Positions 25,901 through 33,056 of a stretch of DNA of 38,704 nt are shown here, in pieces. The stretch comes from Clostridia bacterium (GTDB lineage Bacteria > Bacillota > Clostridia > Oscillospirales > CAG-272): positions 1 to 38,704 of the forward strand of contig JAFTMJ010000038.1 in NCBI GenBank assembly GCA_017452475.1, read 5' to 3'. The notes under the pieces are model-generated. The model saw only the letters and a list, made by a program, of their open reading frames with translations, ran no database searches and was not told the DNA's origin. Position numbers and translations under genes: made by a program. The stretch's first letter is position 1. Each line of letters starts with the position of its first letter.

Positions 25901-27886
25901 GACCATAATTACGAGTTCTACTTTGAGCACGAGGCAACCTGTATGGTTGAGGGCTACATTGAGTACAGATGTAAAGAGTGTGGCTACATAAACAGAGAAA
26001 GCACAGGCTTTGCCTTCCATAAGTTTAACAAAGAAGGCTTCTGTATCTACTGTTACAAAGATATGGGCGGCTTCCCAAGCGACGAGGTGTTCTTTGTTAT
26101 TGAGCAGGACGGCTACCACTTCGAGTTTACCGTTGACGGCAGCTGTATAATTACATACAACCTTGACGGTAAGGAAATGCGTGAGCTTAGTCCTTGGAAA
26201 AATGACGGCTATACCTTAAGCGTAAGCGCAAACTATATTGAGTTTACATTCACATACGAAACAGAGAATGTCGGCTGTAAGCACGAAAATGCAAAGGAGA
26301 TAGTTTTAAGAGATCCTACCTGCGATGAGTGGGGATATATTAAATACTACTGTCCCGACTGCGGCGAAAGCACAAGCAGGGAAGTTGAGCCAATTGGTCA
26401 CATCTTTGACGAAAAGGGCGTTTGCGAAAGATGCGGATATGTAGACGCACCCGAGTGCTACCACGGCAACAGAAAAGAAGTAAACTCGCAAATGCCAACC
26501 TGTGAGGAGTGGGGCTACATTGAGTACTACTGTGAGGATTGCTACCAGTACTTCAGAGAGCAAACAGCAGATCTTGCGCCACTTGGTCACATTTTTGACG
26601 AAATGACCAACGAATGCATAAACTGCGGCTACACCGAAAATGAGGAGCCCGTTTACGAGTTCTATTCCGCAGAGGTTGAAGGCGGCAGAATTGTGTTCTA
26701 CTCAAACGGCACCTGTGTTCTTGAAAGAAGAATCTACACCGTAACAGGTGAGGTTATGATTGAAAAAGAAGAGGGCACCTTTGTTGAAAAAGAGCCTTAT
26801 CTAATCGCTACCGTTGGCGATATGCGCTACACTGTAGAGTATGGAACAGAGGAAGAATGTAAGCACGAAAACTTAGAGGAGCTGATTTTAAGAGATCCTA
26901 CCTGCGATGAGTGGGGATATATTGAATACTACTGTCCCGACTGCGATATGAAGTCAGGCGAGGAAGTTGAGCCAATGGGTCACAGCTTTAACGAAAAGGG
27001 CGTTTGTGAAAGATGCGGATATGTAGACGCGCCCGAGTGCTACCACGGCAACAGAAAAGAAGTAAGCTCGCAAATGCCAACCTGTGAGGAGTGGGGCTAC
27101 ATTGAGTACTACTGTGAGGATTGCTATCAGTACTTCACAGAGCAAACAGAAGCCCTTGCACCCTTCGGTCACAGCTTTGACGAAGAGGGTGTTTGCGAAA
27201 ACTGCGGCTACACCGAAAGCATGGAGGATAACTATGTTGAGTTCCATTATGCAGAGGTTGAGGACGGTGTGATTATGTTCTTCTCAAACGGTACCTGCTC
27301 CCTTGATAAATTTATAACCTCCTCTGACGGAAGCACAATGACCATAACAGTAAAGGGCACATTTGTTGAAAAGGCGCCATACCTAATTGCTACCGTTGAC
27401 GGCAAGACCTATATGGTTGAGTATGAGTCAGGTCAAGAGTGCGCGCACGAAACCAGATATGTGGTTTTACGAGTTGAGCCAACCTGTGATGTGGCAGGCT
27501 ACATCGAGTACAGTTGCAAGGATTGCGGCAACAGCTTCTGTGAGGAGCTTGCACCCTTCGGTCACATTTTTGACGAAATGACCAACGAATGCATAAACTG
27601 CGGCTATAAGGTAGGGGTTAGCGAGCCTGAGGACGACAATGTTACCGATGGCGAAAAAGACTTGGTTCATGTTGAATATATGGACGACGGAACATTGAAT
27701 TTTTACTCTGACTACACCTGCGTTTTAGTGGTAAGAACAGAGACTGAGGACGGTATGGTGATTGAGGAGAGCTTTGAGGGCACCTATGAGGAACACTCTT
27801 ATGTGTACCACGCAGTCATAGAAGGTCAGATTTATGAGGTTTACCGTAAGGTTGTAGATGATAATATCTTAGCACCTGCTGTCTAA
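19961..27886 (+). CDS. Giant Cys-rich repeat lipoprotein (2641 residues)
   Basis: Lipoprotein signal (lipobox LVAC, Cys25). Residues about 30-355 and 520-1105 are Cys-rich units of the form PTCTExGYxxYxCxCGxxY...GHxY, each with two CxC or CxxC pairs. A different domain (about 360-515, ending in TTTHFSYYTVAQL) interrupts them. From about 1108 to the end, each Cys-rich unit (CxHxN, PTC, GYIxYxCxDCG, GHxF, CxxCG) alternates with a beta-rich unit of about 65-80 residues (for example GMEIFFYEGGKFTAIAQ ... GTWSIEE); I count eleven of these. There is no catalytic domain, LPxTG or S-layer anchor. The product should form a long flexible rod on the membrane. Whether the Cys pairs bind zinc or form disulfides is not decidable here. 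Confidence 0.85.
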   Translation: MKKRLSTIALCLIAVLSVIFLLVACGDEETPPTHTHTFENVWSSDGDYHWYKASCEHKNEVTSKAKHTFDSGTVTKEPTETEEGELTQTCSVCKRVKVTKIPALGKHVHTANSWVSNQNGTHTGVCVDCGEVTIPCSYSESVTAPTCTEQGFTTYTCACGYAYADDFVNALGHKYEDKFSKNDSYHWYAATCEHSGEQDRYEKHSFSANVVNPTCTEQGYTEYSCECGYSYKGNEVDPTGHKVNTWTLSDSTLVNPQKCEYSVTHSGTCETCGKTAVKTEKVEKHAPYWAITTPATCQQEGVMSYICANEGCINNIPNASTQTKGYTNTEAHTWSVDNDASTDSVTAYACPCGATKKTVLSTDGNVNVDDSDFESSNEIELPDATIGFDGDAKENLSGSGSVNVSAGTLDDTERQEAIDKAGLTDEQKESLKGKKVYNFTVSTTTNSDISNLGGVATIRIQYTLSNGETPEDIVIWYLSNGELESITPTYSEDANGVGYVTFTTTHFSYYTVAQLTPALRCEKDGHIEVTVNPTCTENGYKVCSRCGEVTEVISALGHSWQSSVKTEASCQTNGISALSCRGCGESYEQVIPATGHSYILSDYVAPSCVSVGGNTYSCVDCQSTYTLEIRSTGHSFVTNVKAPTCTDAGYTEKTCTACGTSIIANSVEQLGHTYSSAWVGAASGHYHYCVSCGAASAVEAHTPGADATETTAQICTVCDYIITPALGHTHTLTKVEANEAGCTIGGNLEYYVCQCGKWFMDEGASQLITDHLSVFVDAKGHTPINVGEVKATCTEGGFTAGLKCSSCDEVLRGIVATNPTGHSYKTEVTAPTCTEDGFTTYTCGCGHSYEGDKIEKLGHKYTGVVTAPTCTEEGYTVNTCVRCKNEERVNEKAPLGHAYNKSYTSDKDYHWYDCDRCDSTTEKLPHAPNHEEATESHGISCTQCGYIIAEAINHTHKVEKTMEGKAPSCTSVGSVEYYICSCGNAYLDKECTEQIKDFTVTVIPALGHDEVATGGTEPTCTEAGMTESYSCKRCGAKLSSGKVIPALGHKQLEISEKMPTCTEGGYTAGVYCDRCQTYTSGHEYLEPTGHHFEEGVCLVCGEKDEAYEPDTKDYVYYFYHPMGMEIFFYEGGKFTAIAQRIDSAGNVVETQKMEGTWSIEEDTGYICAVFEGYPQYFEILEDGSLQIVQVICEHPNMIEERVEPTCTTEGYVRQTCPDCGFGQGGSLGMLKHNFVDGKCTMCGESEGNDGPIDQVYMFYAAEVDGGKIMFYTDGTCILERYVYTGDGEVMIEEVKGVFVEKEPYLIAKFDDMSYTVEYRPAETCKHESVSEIDRLDPSCTSTGYVEYRCNDCGESFGSILEPTGHIYGDDGVCERCGKKEGEELEYRYSFVYDGIELYLYDDKTYTLVTYIPTDDGKEQRIELSGEWYFDEKKIICVDLNGEIMRFTATAEGSLIPYEPIECDHPNMEENRTDPSCTGPGFVYYSCPDCGYNERQSLPALPHKYANGACVNCGVKEPQGGDYLYYMVQQGMEIYFYEDYTFTTKMQMPDASGNIINVEQKGTWYIDEETGYIAAEIEGEIGWFEIFEDGSVFPVVAGCLHNNKQLIESREPTCTSEGYREYLCLDCDCTMREPIPPMGHMPNEDGVCANCGETAEKTVEVGIGNEDGEFLLYSDGTATWEYKRNVDGKVFIVTEEGKWTKKEGVYVAYFETNTFTFVDPGYNGCTHENKYIVDQREPTCTTEGYVMYRCDDCKTGITETIGLLDHNYENGICTSCGADQNGRVAFEFNYEGYRYILYSTYVAEKEVDGKVIVGEWGYMDDGQVIVMVEDSYFTIHPSLMNCDHENKKLVSELAPTCTSKGYIQYYCPDCDNQIKEDIARLEHSFGEDGACVNCGLKEGEEARQLYYFVDGGTEIYFYSDYTYLCIGKSVSDDGSVEEIRVNGEWYIDADTGLLHTELMGMQLVFTINEDGSLEWAEEDACDHNYEFYFEHEATCMVEGYIEYRCKECGYINRESTGFAFHKFNKEGFCIYCYKDMGGFPSDEVFFVIEQDGYHFEFTVDGSCIITYNLDGKEMRELSPWKNDGYTLSVSANYIEFTFTYETENVGCKHENAKEIVLRDPTCDEWGYIKYYCPDCGESTSREVEPIGHIFDEKGVCERCGYVDAPECYHGNRKEVNSQMPTCEEWGYIEYYCEDCYQYFREQTADLAPLGHIFDEMTNECINCGYTENEEPVYEFYSAEVEGGRIVFYSNGTCVLERRIYTVTGEVMIEKEEGTFVEKEPYLIATVGDMRYTVEYGTEEECKHENLEELILRDPTCDEWGYIEYYCPDCDMKSGEEVEPMGHSFNEKGVCERCGYVDAPECYHGNRKEVSSQMPTCEEWGYIEYYCEDCYQYFTEQTEALAPFGHSFDEEGVCENCGYTESMEDNYVEFHYAEVEDGVIMFFSNGTCSLDKFITSSDGSTMTITVKGTFVEKAPYLIATVDGKTYMVEYESGQECAHETRYVVLRVEPTCDVAGYIEYSCKDCGNSFCEELAPFGHIFDEMTNECINCGYKVGVSEPEDDNVTDGEKDLVHVEYMDDGTLNFYSDYTCVLVVRTETEDGMVIEESFEGTYEEHSYVYHAVIEGQIYEVYRKVVDDNILAPAV
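26304..26590 (+). repeat. Internal duplication, copy 1
   Basis: This segment is highly similar at the DNA level to 26886-27172, a constant offset of 582 bp (194 codons). It encodes two consecutive Cys-rich units without a beta unit between them. Confidence 0.85.
26886..27172 (+). repeat. Internal duplication, copy 2
   Basis: Second copy of 26304-26590. Long runs are identical, for example around the codons for YCEDCYQYF, which implies recent duplication or gene conversion. Confidence 0.85.
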
Positions 27887-27946
27887 AACAGAAAAAGCTG
27901 TCGCTAAATGAGACAAATGACATTTAGTTTTAAAAAAGCACAACAA

Positions 27947-27982
27947 AAAAACAGGAAAAGGGAATTCCCTTTTCCTGTTTTT
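27947..27982. terminator. Bidirectional terminator, perfect 36-bp palindrome
   Basis: The two 18-nt halves, centred on GAATTC, are perfectly complementary with A and T tracts at the ends. It closes the giant lipoprotein gene and the convergent small membrane protein gene. Confidence 0.9.
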
Positions 27983-28061
27983 ATTATGAACCAAATGGAG
28001 TTCAATTGAAATGACGCTCTTTTTTATTCAGTATAACCCCAAACAATCTCGTACCCATTTT

Positions 28062-28274
28062 TCATCCTCGAATCTTTCCATAGTTCAGTTTTTCTTGCTT
28101 CTTAATAATTATTGTGCTTAAAATCAAGAATACTATAAGCGCTACAAAGCCAATGGAAAGTAATATAACACCACCAAGTAACATTTCGTTATCAAAGGGT
28201 GTAGAAAAAATTCCCCAAAACGAAAGACAGGCGCCGACAATCGTCATCCATGCAAAGAATAAAATTAAAGTCAT
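28062..28274 (-). CDS. Small two-helix membrane protein
   Basis: A 70-residue protein with two hydrophobic helices (about residues 3-23 and 32-55) and a short basic tail (KKQEKLNYGKIRG). RBS AGAGGTG precedes the ATG. It starts 40 nt after the stop of the EEP-family gene on the same strand with no terminator between, so it is probably co-transcribed. I do not recognise a family and assign no function. Confidence 0.7.
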   Translation of the reverse strand: MTLILFFAWMTIVGACLSFWGIFSTPFDNEMLLGGVILLSIGFVALIVFLILSTIIIKKQEKLNYGKIRG

Positions 28275-28314
28275 AAGGCACCTCTCTTAACATATCGAGA
28301 AGTTGTATTTTTTG

Positions 28315-29073
28315 TTATAGCTCTATTTCCGCAACAACTGCATTGTGGTCGGAGTAATATTGTCCGTTTACGGGAAAATCCTCCACCCTGTATGCGTTTT
28401 TGCACTTGCCGTCGGTGAAAATGTAGTCAATTTTAACATATTCCTCGGGGGGTAGCTTGCCAAAGGCGTGGAAGGTGGGACCCAAGTCCTTGGTGCAGTC
28501 AACACAGCCCTTTTCCTTTAAGGCTTCTGTAAACATTTTAATCTCGGGGGTGTCGGGGGTGGCATTAAAGTCGCCCGTTAGAATGAATTTTTCCTTTAAG
28601 CCCTTAATTTCGCCGCAAAGCTGGGTAGCCTCAAGCACGCGCGCCTTTTCTCCCTCGTGGTCAAGATGGGTGTTGATAAACCAAAAGGGCTCCTTAATTT
28701 CGTTGTGCTTTAGCCTAACCATTGTGTACATTCTCGGGCAACCGCTGTGGTCAAGACCGTATTTTGTGCCGGGGATGCTCGGGGTTTCGGAGAGCCAAAT
28801 GTTTTTTACCTCAATAAGCTCAAAAAGCTCTGTCTTAAAGGCAAGGAGCATAGCCTCATCGTGATAATTCTCGTTTCTGCCGCAGCCAATGGTTGTGTAC
28901 CCCGGAAGAATTTCTCTCATTGTTTTGCGCATTGAGTCTGTAACCTCTTGGAAGCCCACAATATCGGGGCTTTCCTTGCTTATTGTATCCAAAACCCTGG
29001 GGATACGGTTGCTAAACGCATTTATGCCGTCCCAATGACTGTCATATCTTAAATTAAATGACATAATTTTCAT
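28315..29073 (-). CDS. Endonuclease/exonuclease/phosphatase-family hydrolase
   Basis: A 252-residue protein with the metal-dependent EEP fold and no signal peptide. Motifs in order: MSFNLRYD, GFQEVT (metal-binding Glu), NTHLDHEG, TGDFNATPD, DYIFTDG and SDHNAVVAEIEL (catalytic Asp-His pair). Family members cleave nucleic acids or phosphodiester/phosphomonoester bonds of lipids and sugars. The compact size and SFNLRYD start are typical of the clostridial EEP proteins whose substrate is undetermined. It has its own promoter and is back to back with the amidohydrolase. Confidence 0.92.
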   Translation of the reverse strand: MKIMSFNLRYDSHWDGINAFSNRIPRVLDTISKESPDIVGFQEVTDSMRKTMREILPGYTTIGCGRNENYHDEAMLLAFKTELFELIEVKNIWLSETPSIPGTKYGLDHSGCPRMYTMVRLKHNEIKEPFWFINTHLDHEGEKARVLEATQLCGEIKGLKEKFILTGDFNATPDTPEIKMFTEALKEKGCVDCTKDLGPTFHAFGKLPPEEYVKIDYIFTDGKCKNAYRVEDFPVNGQYYSDHNAVVAEIEL

Positions 29074-29104
29074 AATATTTTACCTGCCTTTGCTTGTTTT
29101 TTTT

Positions 29105-29133
29105 ATTTTAGCACGATAGCCTTTTATTTTCAA
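29105..29133 (-). promoter_or_regulatory. Sigma-A promoter for the EEP hydrolase
   Basis: On the minus strand TTGAAA (29133-29128), 17 bp, TAAAAT (29110-29105). Its -35 is 8 bp from the -35 of the divergent promoter. Confidence 0.75.
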
Positions 29134-29141
29134 TAATAATG

Positions 29142-29170
29142 TTGAAAAAGAATAAATAATATGCTAAAAT
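29142..29170 (+). promoter_or_regulatory. Sigma-A promoter for the amidohydrolase/alpha-galactosidase operon
   Basis: TTGAAA at 29142-29147, 17 bp, TAAAAT at 29165-29170. This overlaps the upstream ATG at 29161 and so rules it out as the start codon. Confidence 0.75.
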
Positions 29171-29196
29171 TAAGAAAAAAACAAGGGGTAATTTTT

Positions 29197-30258
29197 ATGC
29201 GTAACGAAAACTTGATTGACACCCACATGCACATTGAGGCTTGGGAAAATGAGGAATTTGATTTTATAGATTGCTTTGAAAGGCACAGGGAGGTTTCTGA
29301 CCTGCGCTCCTTAAACATTTGCGTGGTGCCCACAAAGCAGAGGAATTTTTGCAACAACATAATGTGCGCCCTTTATAAGCTGGCGCACCCAAACACCTAT
29401 ATCCACGGCGGCTTTGACCATATGATTTATCCAATAACCGAGGATATGCCAAAGGGTATGGACTTAATAACCCAGTACCGTGAAATGATGGAGATAGGCT
29501 TTGACGGAATTAAGCTGATTGAGGGCAAGCCCATAGTCTTGAAAGGTCTTGGTAACGATTTAAATCATCCTGCCCTTGACCGCTTGTACACAGAAATGGA
29601 GAAGGATGGCACCCACATTGTTTTCCATATTAATGACCCCATTGATTGCTGGGACAGGAGCAAAGCAAGTCAGGAGTTTATAGACAAGGGCTGGTTTTAC
29701 GGTGACGGCACCCACGTAACCTATGAGGAAGCGTATGAGCAGGCGCTTAAGCTCCTTGAAAACCACCCGCTATTAAATGTGACCCTTGCCCACTTCTTTT
29801 TCTGTGGGGATACACCACAAAGGGTGGAGGCACTTTTTAAAAAATACCCCAACCTGTGTGTGGATTTGACCCCGGGATGTGAAATGTACCATTCCTTTGA
29901 AAGGATGCACGACTACTACCGTGACTTTTTCCAAAGGTATTCAACAAGAGTTCTTTTGGGTACAGACGGCACCTTCCCCTGGCTTTCAAAATGCCACGAA
30001 TGGTGCATAGACATTCTTTCCCGCTTCATTGCAACCGAGGACAAAATGATGGCGTTTGACGACAGCATTTTAACAGGCCTTGGCATAGGCGGCGAGGCAA
30101 AGGAAAATATGTTTTACAAGAATTTTGAAAGGCGCGTTGGCAAGCAGCCAAAGCCCATTAACAAGGAAGCCCTTAAGCGTTATATTGACAAGCATTGGCA
30201 GCTCTTGAGCAAGGATGAACAGGAGCATCTAACCCCATACATTGAAAAGTACATTTGA
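29197..30258 (+). CDS. Amidohydrolase-2-family metal-dependent hydrolase
   Basis: A 353-residue cytosolic TIM-barrel protein. IDTHMHIE near the N-terminus gives the HxH metal pair, VFHIND and LAHFFFCG give later His ligands, and LLGTDGTFPW supplies the catalytic Asp. This pattern fits PF04909 (amidohydrolase 2), whose members include decarboxylases and lactonases. ATG at 29197 has AAGGGG 8 nt upstream, and the longer form is excluded by the promoter position. The start of the alpha-galactosidase is 9 nt past its stop, so they form one operon and a sugar-related substrate is likely but unproven. Confidence 0.85.
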   Translation: MRNENLIDTHMHIEAWENEEFDFIDCFERHREVSDLRSLNICVVPTKQRNFCNNIMCALYKLAHPNTYIHGGFDHMIYPITEDMPKGMDLITQYREMMEIGFDGIKLIEGKPIVLKGLGNDLNHPALDRLYTEMEKDGTHIVFHINDPIDCWDRSKASQEFIDKGWFYGDGTHVTYEEAYEQALKLLENHPLLNVTLAHFFFCGDTPQRVEALFKKYPNLCVDLTPGCEMYHSFERMHDYYRDFFQRYSTRVLLGTDGTFPWLSKCHEWCIDILSRFIATEDKMMAFDDSILTGLGIGGEAKENMFYKNFERRVGKQPKPINKEALKRYIDKHWQLLSKDEQEHLTPYIEKYI

Positions 30259-30267
30259 GGAGAAAAA

Positions 30268-31986
30268 ATGAATTACACGCTTGAAACAGAAAACAAAATA
30301 GTTAAACAGGAGCTATCCCCCGTTAAGGTTGGTGAGGTTAGCGAATATAAGCTGAAAATAGAGCTTGAAAGCGAGGTGTCCCCAAGCAAGTATTCAATTG
30401 TCTGGCATGAGCCGATGATTGATATGTACGGCTTTTGGTCATCAAAATCCTTCCAGGTGCATAATTTAACTCCTGAATGGTGGATGCGTAAAAACGATAG
30501 CAGGACAGCCAGCGGTATGCCCCTTGCTTGCGTTTACAGCAAGGCGAATAAAAACCGAATAACCGTTAGCCTGTCTGACCCTGCCAACCCAAGCGAAATA
30601 AAGGTGGGTGTGGTTGAGGAGAGGGGAGAGCTTCGCTTCCAAATAGACCTGTTCTCACAAATCTGCCCTAAAATGAAAAGCTATGAGGTGATTATCCGCA
30701 TTGACCGCCGTCCCTTACCCCTGCATAAGGCGATAAAGGAAGCAAGGGAGTGGTGGAGCAGCTTAGGCTACACCTGTGCCTATGTGCCAAAGGAGGCAAA
30801 ACTGCCCATGTACTCAACCTGGTACAGCTTCCACCAGCACACAATTCCCGAGGATATAATTTACGAGTGCAAAATAGCCAAGGAGTACGGTATGGACACC
30901 GTGATTGTGGATGACGGCTGGCAGACAGATGACAATAACCGCGGATATGCCTTTTGCGGTGACTGGCAGGTTTGCCAAAAGAAAATTCCCGATATGAAGC
31001 TGTTTGTTGAGGAAATACATAAGCTTGGAATGAAGTTTATGATTTGGTTTTCCGTGCCGTATGTTGGCTTTGAAAGCAAAAATTATGAACGCTTTAAGGG
31101 AAAATACCTGCAAAACTCCCGCGGTACAACCAGGGCAGGCATCCTTGACCCCAGGTTTCCCGAGGTGCGCAGGTTCTTGGTTGACATCTACTGCGAGAAT
31201 GTAAAAAAATATAATTGGGACGGCTTGAAGCTGGACTTTATCGACGCCTTCTGTCTTGGAGACGACAGTGAGGCAGACTATGAGCATATGGATTGCCTCT
31301 CGGTTGAGGAGGGACTGCAAAGGCTCTTGTCCGAGGCAAAGCGGGAGCTGGTGAAAATCAACACCGAGATAATGATAGAGTTCCGCCAATCCTACATTGG
31401 ACCTGTTGTGGGTCAGTACGGCAATATTTTCCGCGTTGGAGATTGCGCCAACGATGCTATTATGAACAGGATAGGCTCCCTTGATTTGCGCCTTACCTCC
31501 GATAAAATTGCCGTTCACAGCGATATGCTTATGTGGAATAGTGATGATACAAACGAGAGCGTAATGTATCAGCTCCTTGCCATAATGTTCTCAGTTCCGC
31601 AAATTTCAATTCGCTTTGACAGTATTACCGTAGAGCATAAGGCTATCCTAAAAAGCTTCCTTTCCTTCTGGAGAGAGCATAGCGACACTATCCTTGACGG
31701 AGAGCTGACCGCCTTGGGAATTGATGCAAACTACACCCTTGCAAAGGCGCAAAAGGACGGGGAGAGTGTGGCTGTTTTGTACCAAGGAGTGGTTTATAAC
31801 GCGGAGAAGGGCGAAACAGCATATGTCTTTAACTCCACAGGTGAGGACGGAATTTATATAGAAAGCAAGTATGAAAGGGATTACGAGCTTTACGATATTT
31901 TCGGAAGCAAATACGCAAGCGGTACATTAGGCGCAGGCGTAACAAAAATTGACTTAAAAAGCTGTGAAATGATTAAGGTTAAATAA
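30268..31986 (+). CDS. GH36-type alpha-galactosidase-like glycosidase
   Basis: A 572-residue protein with an N-terminal beta-sandwich (about 1-170), a TIM barrel (about 175-490) and a C-terminal beta domain. TWYSFHQHTIPEDII, VIVDDGWQTDD and MKFMIWFSVPYVG are clan-D alpha-galactosidase-like barrel motifs. D323 in GLKLDFIDAF is the likely nucleophile. D392 in FRVGDCAND is the candidate acid/base. It has no signal peptide, so it should act on imported alpha-galactosides. It is shorter than classic GH36 enzymes of about 700 residues. RBS is GAGGAG. Confidence 0.85.
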   Translation: MNYTLETENKIVKQELSPVKVGEVSEYKLKIELESEVSPSKYSIVWHEPMIDMYGFWSSKSFQVHNLTPEWWMRKNDSRTASGMPLACVYSKANKNRITVSLSDPANPSEIKVGVVEERGELRFQIDLFSQICPKMKSYEVIIRIDRRPLPLHKAIKEAREWWSSLGYTCAYVPKEAKLPMYSTWYSFHQHTIPEDIIYECKIAKEYGMDTVIVDDGWQTDDNNRGYAFCGDWQVCQKKIPDMKLFVEEIHKLGMKFMIWFSVPYVGFESKNYERFKGKYLQNSRGTTRAGILDPRFPEVRRFLVDIYCENVKKYNWDGLKLDFIDAFCLGDDSEADYEHMDCLSVEEGLQRLLSEAKRELVKINTEIMIEFRQSYIGPVVGQYGNIFRVGDCANDAIMNRIGSLDLRLTSDKIAVHSDMLMWNSDDTNESVMYQLLAIMFSVPQISIRFDSITVEHKAILKSFLSFWREHSDTILDGELTALGIDANYTLAKAQKDGESVAVLYQGVVYNAEKGETAYVFNSTGEDGIYIESKYERDYELYDIFGSKYASGTLGAGVTKIDLKSCEMIKVK

Positions 31987-31997
31987 AAAAAGTCGGC

Positions 31998-32038
31998 TCA
32001 GCAGCCACAGCAGAGGGTCACGGTGCCGCAGCTGCTGA
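31998..32038. repeat. Inverted repeat in the alpha-galactosidase to ABC gap
   Basis: TCAGCAGC (31998-32005) and GCTGCTGA (32031-32038) flank a 25-nt GC-rich loop. No T-tract follows, so it is a poor terminator. Confidence 0.5.
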
Positions 32039-32084
32039 AATTTAACCGAATAATGGCGGAGCAATACCGCTTGGCGATTTTGTA

Positions 32085-32113
32085 TTGACTTTGATGTTCA
32101 ACCGAAATACAAT
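32085..32113 (+). promoter_or_regulatory. Sigma-A promoter for the ABC exporter/GH43 operon
   Basis: TTGACT at 32085-32090, 17 bp, TACAAT at 32108-32113. The transcription start near 32120 excludes both upstream ATG candidates for the ATPase. Confidence 0.82.
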
Positions 32114-32141
32114 GGAGAAAAAAAGGACAACGGAGGACAAG

Positions 32142-33056
32142 GTGAAGAATATAATCGAAATAGAAATGCTTGACAAAAGCTTCGGGAATGTGCACGCAGT
32201 TGACAACCTTAGCTTTTGTGTTAAGGAGGGGGAGCTTTTTGCTTTCCTTGGCGTAAACGGCGCAGGCAAGTCCACAACAATAAATATAATGTGCTCTCAG
32301 CTATCGAAGGATAAGGGCAGGGTTGTAATTGACGGCTGTGACCTTGACAAGGAAGCAGACGCCATTAAGGAAAAATTAGGCGTTGTGTTCCAATCCTCTG
32401 TGCTTGACGCCCCTTTAAGCGTATATGAAAACTTGGAAAGCCGTGCCGCGCTTTACGGCATTGTGGGCGCTGACTTTAGGGCAAGGCTTGAGGAGCTTTG
32501 CGACCTGCTTGACCTGAAGGAGCTTTTGAAGCGGACGGTTGGCAAGCTCTCAGGGGGACAAAGGCGCAGAATTGATATTGCAAGGGCGCTTTTGCACAAG
32601 CCGAAAATACTTGTGCTTGATGAGCCGACAACAGGGCTTGACCCCCAAACGAGAAAAACAATTTGGAATGTTATTTCCACCCTTCGCAGAAATGAGAATA
32701 TGACCGTTTTTCTGACAACCCACTATATGGAGGAGGCGGCAGAGGCGGACTATGTTGTTATTATCGACAGTGGAAAAACCGCCGCCTGCGGAACTCCCTT
32801 GGAGCTTAAAAACAAATATACGGGTGACTTTATTACTATTTACGGCGCAGATGAGGATGATGTAAAAAATCTTGGCTATGAGTACGAAAAAATAAGGGAC
32901 GCATACCGCATTTCCGTGCCAAGCACCAAGGTGGCAACGGAGCTTATCACCGCCCGACCCGAAATGTTTGTCGACTACGAAATTACAAAGGGAAAAATGG
33001 ACGATGTTTTCCTGTCTGTTACAGGCAAAAGTCTTGTGGGAGGCTCGGAAAAATGA
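32142..33056 (+). CDS. ABC-2-type exporter ATPase (DrrA-like)
   Basis: A 304-residue ATPase. Walker A GVNGAGKST, signature LSGGQRRRIDIARALL, Walker B LVLDEPTTGLDP and H-loop TTHYMEEA are intact. The C-terminal extension (ITKGKMDDVFLSVTGKS) is typical of the DrrA/NodI-like branch, which exports drugs, lipids or polysaccharides together with ABC-2 permeases. The start is GTG at 32142 because GGAGG lies 5 nt upstream and the promoter overlaps the alternative ATGs. The stop overlaps the permease start (ATGA). Confidence 0.93.
   Translation: MKNIIEIEMLDKSFGNVHAVDNLSFCVKEGELFAFLGVNGAGKSTTINIMCSQLSKDKGRVVIDGCDLDKEADAIKEKLGVVFQSSVLDAPLSVYENLESRAALYGIVGADFRARLEELCDLLDLKELLKRTVGKLSGGQRRRIDIARALLHKPKILVLDEPTTGLDPQTRKTIWNVISTLRRNENMTVFLTTHYMEEAAEADYVVIIDSGKTAACGTPLELKNKYTGDFITIYGADEDDVKNLGYEYEKIRDAYRISVPSTKVATELITARPEMFVDYEITKGKMDDVFLSVTGKSLVGGSEK

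Noticed and set aside
30814..31518. 234-codon minus-strand frame inside the alpha-galactosidase gene
   Set aside because: It shadows the catalytic barrel of a recognised glycosidase and has no start signals of its own.
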